Of a stretch of DNA of 64,000 nt, positions 59,101 through 64,000 are shown piece after piece. Origin of the DNA: Halichoerus grypus (taxonomy: Eukaryota > Chordata > Mammalia > Carnivora > Phocidae). The DNA is taken from positions 7,078,001 to 7,142,000 of the forward strand of contig NC_135726.1 in assembly GCF_964656455.1 (NCBI RefSeq), written 5' to 3'. The position numbers and the translations under genes are program-made. Below the pieces are notes generated by a model that was not told where the DNA came from, ran no database searches, and saw nothing but the letters and a program-made list of their open reading frames with translations. Position 1 is the first letter of the stretch, and each line of letters starts with the position of its first letter.

Positions 59101-62100
59101 GCACCCCTAAAGTTTCTGTTCTTTTAAAAACGTCTGGATACCTTGTAATTCATGTTTATAGCAATGTCCCACCTTGTATTGTGCGAATTCTAGTCTTGGT
59201 TGAGGATAGTCTCCAAAAGCTTCTTGAGTCACTCTCTGGACTCTCTCTTTTTCTATTCTGTTTTCATGAATGATCCGCGAATCCACTATATATGGAAGAT
59301 TTCAAAAGAAAACAGATTATTAGAAATATATTTCACCCATAAAGTATCTTCCTTTCATTCCTAACCTTTCAACTTGCTTGCGTCACTTAAAAATTATGTT
59401 TACTGCTTCTTCTCTTCATTGCAATAATTCCTTGTTATAGGAAAGTTGTAAAGTGCAGGCTGGTAAATAAAATAAAAATCCCCCATAATTCTACCAAGGC
59501 AGAGAAAGCACTGTTAACATTTTAATATATTTCTTTTTTTTTTTTTTTATCTACTTATTTGACAGAGAGAGACACAGTGAGAGAGGGAACACAAGCAGGG
59601 GAAGTGGGAGGGGGAGAAGCAGGCTTCCCGCTGAGCAGGGACACCGATGTGGGGCTCGATCCCAGGACCCTGGGATCATGACCTGAGCCGAAGGCAGCCA
59701 CTTAAGGTGCCCCTGTCTTGCCTTTTTCTTAATGAATAGAAAGATCTGAATAGAAACTGGAATTATAAAATACACACAATTTTGTATTCTGCTTTCTTTA
59801 CTTAATGTGAAATCAATGGCAGTTCTTATGCCATTGGAAAGTCATAAAAATGTTTGTTCATAATTGCTGTACCATTTCATTGGATTGCCAAATCACTGCC
59901 GAGAGATAGGAAAATGTTCATTTCTAGAAATCTAGATTGTACCCCACCACTCTTCTCAACTTTCTGGTCCACTATAGTAGTTTTTTACTCTCCTGGGTTT
60001 CCAGGGAGACACTCCTGCTATCTGTGAGTAGCAACATAGTCACAACTCTGATTATGCAAGAAGCAGTTTATCCAGCACACACTCGGAGCTGGGGCTCCAG
60101 ACTCGACACATTTGGATTTCATGCCTGGCTTTGGCGATTCCTCGCTGTGTAACCCTTCTGAAACCCAGCTGCCTGATGAATAGGGATTGTTCAGGGGACT
60201 ACTACAAAGATGAAGGAAGTGACACTATAAGCATCTGAGTGTGGTGCTTGGCACACAGAAATGTTTGACTATTAGTTAATTTTTGTTTTTAAGTGTTACT
60301 ACTTGATGTTCTAGCAAATTATAAAAGGAACCTTTGGTAGCTTAGTTTCCCTTAAAAAAATTTTTTTTAGAAGATTTTATTTGAGAGAGAGTGAGAGAGC
60401 GAGCATGAGTGGGAGCAGGCAGAGGAAGAGGGAGAAGCAGGCTCCCCGCCGAGCAGAGAGCCCGATATGGGGCTCGATCCCAGGACCCTGAGATCATGAC
60501 CTCAGCCGAAGGCAGATGCTTAACTGACTGAGCCACCCACATGCCCCTTAGTTTCTCTTTTCAAGAGAAAGTTAATTTTCAATTTTTCTGAAAGCAGTAG
60601 ATAGTTCTGAATCCGGCTCCTAGTGATTAAATGTTTTACCGAGTGACAGAAATTTAAAAAGGAATGATGTGCTTCCAAATTTCGGTTTTATTTTAAAACA
60701 CACATACTGTGTATATCCAGCTCCAGGGTTCTTTCCTGCAGAGGCATAGCGGTGTTGTGGGTTTCAAAGTTCTAAAAAAAAAAAAAAAAGAAGGAAAGAA
60801 AGAAAAAAAGTGAATCTTCTCCTAATTTTAACATCTTGAAATATAAATAGTAAATGGTTTTAGTACATAACAGTGTATCAAATCTTATCTTTATTTATTT
60901 ATTTTTTTCAACAAAAAGAGATTTGAGGCCACATCCAGGCTGAGTTAAGCATTTCCCCCAGAGCAGGAGACTGGCAGAGACTGCTGGGCCAGCAACATGT
61001 CTGTTTTGAATGAGGAGCTCTGTACTTTGTTAGCATAAAAATGGATCTGGATGAAGCATGGCCGGTGAGTGCAAAAGCTAAAGGAATCCCAGGCAGGATC
61101 TGCAATGTGATACTTCAGCTTTATAGCTATGTCTTCATCACTGTAAAATACTCGCTGACGCTCCTTTTGGAAAAATCACTTTCCTACTGAAGTGAGTCTC
61201 TCAATCAATCCTTTTTCCCTTTGCAGCCGATGTTTTTATAATTAAGTGTTTGACAGTGTGAATTATCCTAGGGATGCAGTTGTCATAGCAAGACAGGTGG
61301 AAGGTGGTGGGTAAGAGGGCCTCTAACTAACTAATCTAACTAACAACGTTAGATTTTTTTCCTTAAAGAGTGACTTGTAGGGAGCCATCACTTCTTTCTA
61401 CTTAGAACAGATGAAAATACATTAAGTATAATGTATCTAAGGGCTCAAAGATATACACAGAGCATTAACAACCCACCTCAGGAGTCTGAACATATGAGCA
61501 CACTGTTGCCATGCAGAGGAAAAAATAACCCTGAGTCTGTGAGTAAGGCCAGATCCCTTCTTATCATTAAAGGAAACAATGCATTCAAATAATTTTAACA
61601 AACAAACTGTGGGACTTAATAATAAAACAACGCTTTCTCCTTTCCTTCTAACTCCCGTATCACCTGCTTGACTAATGGGACAAAAATGAATTCTACTTCT
61701 CTCTTGCATAATAGAATAATTAGCTTCGAAAGACAGTGTCAAGTTACTCTAGAGCTAAAATAAATTCTAATTGGAATAGATGATTTGGAAACTGGGATCT
61801 GTAACATAAACTCTAATGACTGCTGAACAGTATAAAACAAATTGCAATTGTAACAAGAGGATAGTGAGGCACTGTGGTTTCCTTTCATGTTAACTAACTG
61901 AAAGCTTTCTCCACTTCAGTAATATCTGAAATGATCTCCTTCTGTTCGAGGTGGACTTTCCCACCTGCTCAGACACTTCTAAGTCAAGTGTGAAGGAGAA
62001 AACGGAGATGTAACTTGAAAGAGAGTCACTGATGGGCTCACCTGATTATACTGTTTAAAAACAATAGCCTTCAGCGAGTCCAGATACCGGCTTCTGAGGT

Positions 62101-62629
62101 CCATTTTCACAATCTTATGGTGATTGCTAGCAATTGTCAGTGCCTGGAAGTGAAAATTAGCAAGACTATTAGGATTACCGTGTTTATCGCCCAATATTTA
62201 TAATATCTATAATATTGGTTGAATTTTTGCATTAGGCACACATTACTTCTAGATGAAAAGACAATAACAGAGAGCTCCAAACCAATGCTTGTGCCATGCT
62301 TCCACTTGTAGAACACTTTCTGCTCCTTATTTTAGGAAATCAAGAATTACATGTGGCATTTTATATAAAATGCTTATTGAGCAGTTTAACCCTAGGCAGA
62401 CCTCTAAGATTAAGAGTAATAAAAATATAGCTTATAGTAATTGGTTCCCTACCTGACCCAGAAGGGGTATATTGCTCTTCAGCTGGCAGCAGGAAGTGAA
62501 GACGTAGGGAGTCTGGGAGTAATACACCACATAAACAGGTTTGTACTGGTTTGGCTTTCTATACTGTGTTCCCCAGGCAATTCGAATCCATACTGAATTC
62601 TCCTCAGCATCTCTGAAGCTGACCGTCAC
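56024..62629 (-). CDS. CENPN: Centromere protein N, C-terminal two thirds (6 exons, 5' exons outside window)
   Basis: Seen: minus-strand exons 62629-62453, 62143-62042, 60771-60708, 59285-59173, 56467-56341 and 56106-56024 join in frame with GT-AG borders into 221 codons plus TAA. With the 118 residues expected upstream this makes 339 aa, the human length. Recognisable blocks include WIRIAWGTQY, KPNQYKP, VVYYSQTPY, MDLRSRYLDSLKAIVFKQYN, LRCLIKFSSPHLLEALK and the end NYFKIRDK. Known: CENP-N of the constitutive centromere-associated network reads CENP-A nucleosomes with its N-terminal half and pairs with CENP-L through its C-terminal half, so the nucleosome-reading end is mostly missing here. 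No exon for residues 1-118 was found up to 64000; they must lie beyond the right edge. It is upstream of ATMIN on the same strand. Confidence 0.97.
56341..56467 (-). CDS. CENPN: CENPN exon, residues 271-312
   Basis: 127 nt. The acceptor is GTTGACAG|CTTGAA and the donor CAGCTG|GTAAGT. Codes LETKFKSDFNGDILAERKEP then LRCLIKFSSPHLLEALKALA. It ends with one base of Gly313. Confidence 0.97.
56749..56941 (-). mobile_element. Can-SINE in CENPN intron
   Basis: Reverse copy with target duplication TAGTTTGCATTCCCTTT at 56732-56748 and after the element. Confidence 0.92.
56960..57065 (-). mobile_element. L1 3' end fragment
   Basis: Reverse carnivore L1 terminus (CATAACACCCAGTGCTCATC), the reverse complement of the motif in the L1 at 5389. 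Confidence 0.7.
57165..57400. mobile_element. Old L1M-type 3' region fossil
   Basis: TATGGAAGATTTCAAAAGTA followed by CACAAAAGTAAGGAGCACAG and CCCCCAGCTGAAACCATTAT resembles L1M 3' UTR copies. Family and strand are uncertain. Confidence 0.45.
57868..58042. mobile_element. hAT-Charlie MER-like remnant
   Basis: Ends CAGTGGTTCTCTTTAGTGGG and GGGAACCAGTGTCTTA form diverged inverted termini; the GGGCCCCACCTCCAGAGTCC core is typical of MER3/MER58-like elements. Confidence 0.5.
58735..58840 (+). mobile_element. L1 3' end fragment
   Basis: GTGGTGAGCACTGAGTGATG and ATCGTGTGTCAACTCTATTC followed by an A-rich tail, a carnivore L1 terminus. Confidence 0.65.
58916..59107 (-). mobile_element. Can-SINE in CENPN intron
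   Basis: Full reverse copy, 65 bp from a CENPN exon; TAAAGTTTCTGTTCTTTTA is duplicated on both sides. Confidence 0.94.
59173..59285 (-). CDS. CENPN: CENPN exon, residues 233-270
   Basis: 113 nt. The acceptor ATATATAG|TGGATT completes Met233; the donor is TACAAG|GTGGGA. Codes MDSRIIHENRIEKERVQRV and FGDYPQPRLEFAQYK. Confidence 0.96.
59531..59713 (-). mobile_element. Can-SINE, head shortened
   Basis: Reverse copy in which part of the tRNA-like head is deleted (CACTTAAGGTGCCCC). Confidence 0.88.
60080..60275 (+). mobile_element. MIR
   Basis: TTTGGATTTCATGCCTGGCT head and GTGGTGCTTGGCACACAGAA end, in a CENPN intron. Confidence 0.65.
60357..60547 (-). mobile_element. Can-SINE
   Basis: Reverse copy with flanks CTTAGTTTCCCTT and CTTAGTTTCTCTT, 160 bp from a CENPN exon. 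Confidence 0.9.
60708..60771 (-). CDS. CENPN: CENPN exon, residues 212-232
   Basis: 64 nt. The acceptor is TTTTTTTAG|AACTTT; the donor is ATACACA|GTATGT, leaving one base of codon 233. Codes NFETHNTAMPLQERTLELDI-H. It is short and lacks a long ORF; it was recognised by the FETHN..PLQER motif and by phase matching. Confidence 0.93.
62042..62143 (-). CDS. CENPN: CENPN exon, residues 178-211
   Basis: 102 nt, phase 0. The acceptor is CTTCCAG|GCACTG and the donor AATCAG|GTGAGC. Codes ALTIASNHHKIVKMDLRSRY to FKQYNQ, a strongly conserved block. Confidence 0.97.
62453..62629 (-). CDS. CENPN: CENPN exon, residues 119-177
   Basis: 177 nt, phase 0 at both ends. The acceptor is TTTTTTTAAG|GTGACG after a long pyrimidine tract; the donor is GGTCAG|GTAGGG. 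Codes VTVSFRDAEENSVWIRIAWG through PLLGQ. The segment VFTSCCQLKSN appears less like the human protein than its surroundings. Confidence 0.96.
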
Positions 62630-62684
62630 CTTAAAAAAAGAAAAAAAAAAAGAGTTAAGTTTCCTAATTAAAATCTGTGGCACT

Positions 62685-62791
62685 AGGGCGCCTGGCTGGC
62701 TCAGTCCATGGAACACGTTACTCTTGATCTTAGGGTCGGGAGTTCAAGCACCACACTGCGTGTAGAGAGTACTTAAAAAAAAAAAAAAAAA
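62685..62791 (+). mobile_element. Old short Can-SINE
   Basis: Forward copy, AGGGCGCCTGGCTGGCTCAG to an A tail; AATCTGTGGCACTA / AATCTGTGGCACCA flank it. Confidence 0.87.
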
Positions 62792-63388
62792 GTCACATTA
62801 AAAACAAATCTGTGGCACCAGCAAGTGCTCTTTAAGGGTGAAGGATGTCACTAACCTTGCACACGGGCTGAGATCCAGCAGTCTTTTCTACTTTTCATTA
62901 CAGTGTTTGGGGGATCTTGGGGAAAAGATTTTGTGGTTGCTTTGGAACGACATTTATGCCTTGCAAATTCTTTTGAAAGGAAAACAAATTTTAAATCCTA
63001 CAAGCAAGGTACCACAATTTTTCAACAATTTCTTGGGCTTGTCTCTAAAACACTGTTCCCTGACATGTAAGAATTTATGAAATAAGGCAGCCTAACAAAT
63101 GACATACCTGTTAAATAATGAGGCATTTTCAGCATCGAGCATAGACCTAGTATGCACTATAAAGTTTAACAGTAAGATTTCTATGTAGTAATGGACTCAA
63201 ATATATTAATCCTAATGCTCATATGCATTTAGCTCAGATGCTAACAATTACTCTAAAGTAAAATTATGTGGCAAGAATATAGAAAATTCTATTTCATTTC
63301 CATTTCATGGATAAAACACAGATCTTTCTCAACTTCTAAATGTAATTGCCAGTTGGTTTGGAATTTAATAGGCTGTTCCTAGATTCTT

Positions 63389-63588
63389 TTTTTTTTTTTT
63401 AAGATTTTATTTATTTATTTGACAGAGAGAGACACAGCGAGAGAGGGAACACAAGCAGGGGGAGTGGGAGAGGGAGAAGCAGGCTTCTTGTGGAGCAGGG
63501 ATCCCGATGTGGGGCTCAATCCCAGGACCCTGGGATCATGACCTGAGCCGAGTGCAGACGCTTAACGACTGAGCCACCGAGGCGCCCC
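63389..63588 (-). mobile_element. Can-SINE
   Basis: Full reverse copy with exact target duplication CTGTTCCTAGATTCTT at 63373-63388 and 63589-63604. Confidence 0.95.
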
Positions 63589-64000
63589 TGTTCCTAGATT
63601 CTTAGGTCCCCCTCGATTCAGCTTCCCCCGGGAGGTCAGATCCCGGACAGGAGGCATCCAAGACAGGTGTACTTGGCTTGCTCACATCTCTGTGCTTCCT
63701 CCCCATTGTATCCTACTCCAGAAAAAGCAGGCTGTAATGTGGCTGCTGGCATTAGCAAAGAAGACCATTATTCCGACTCTGCCCACTCTTTATCTGGCTG
63801 CTTTCCCATATGCCCTCGGTGTATGAGACAAGGAACCCTCCCCGGTCTGGGGTGCAAACTGTGTGGAGTGTGTGGAGTCCACGGAGCTGTCTGACCTTCC
63901 CAAGGGAGCAGCACAGCACTTGGCCCCAACAGGCGCTCAGTGGACCTTTGCTGGCTTGAATGGAAGAGGGCAGGGTCTGATTCTGAATAGCCTCTTTGTG

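Noticed and set aside
1..64000. CRISPR arrays, operons, phage or bacterial defence systems
   Set aside because: The sequence is plainly mammalian (introns, CpG islands, SINE/LINE/MIR content); regular direct repeats with spacers are absent.

Overview
This is mammalian nuclear DNA from a carnivore. It carries at least 29 copies of the carnivore-specific tRNA-Lys-derived SINE, whose head reads GGGGCGCCTGGGTGGCTCAG and whose A/T-rich tail follows CT-rich sequence. The dominant subfamily looks like the one common in arctoid caniforms (bears, pinnipeds, mustelids) and unlike the dog-type SINEC_Cf head. The species itself is an inference. There is no prokaryotic, viral or CRISPR content apart from old retroelement fossils.

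Four genes can be assembled exon by exon from GT-AG splice sites and recognisable protein sequence. They are, left to right: GCSH (+, complete CDS 2518-15168, 173 aa), C16orf46 orthologue (+, coding exons 26409-26618 and 30724-31719, 401 aa), ATMIN (-, four coding exons 52701 to 39923, 819 aa) and CENPN (-, the last six coding exons 62629 to 56024, residues 119-339; the first 118 codons lie beyond the right edge). This is the gene order of human chromosome 16q23.2, read on the opposite strand. GCSH and C16orf46 are tandem, C16orf46 and ATMIN converge tail to tail, and CENPN lies upstream of ATMIN on the same strand. The four do not form a functional pathway: glycine cleavage in mitochondria, an uncharacterised protein, a zinc-finger transcription factor/ATM cofactor, and a kinetochore protein. 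They are syntenic neighbours only.

Layout: 1-2040 upstream flank; 2040-2990 CpG island and GCSH exon 1; GCSH introns carry a long decayed antisense L1 (about 8590-12560) and many SINEs; 15.7-20.2 kb repeat-rich spacer; 20.23-21.3 kb CpG island, the probable C16orf46 promoter, with a consensus RFX X-box and an NRF1-type palindrome; 21.3-32.3 kb C16orf46 with MLT1 LTRs, MIRs and two candidate 5' UTR exons; 32.3-36.1 kb convergent spacer; 36.1-43.5 kb ATMIN 3' UTR and exons 4-2, unusually free of young SINEs; 43.5-52.4 kb ATMIN intron 1; 52.05-52.88 kb ATMIN CpG island; 55.5-64 kb CENPN 3' part.

Nothing here looks like an undescribed biological system. The observations most worth following are the X-box in the C16orf46 promoter, the inverted SINE pair bracketing the in-frame GCSH exon that carries the lipoyl-lysine, the possible overlapping uORF of C16orf46, and the SINE-poor ATMIN 3' region.
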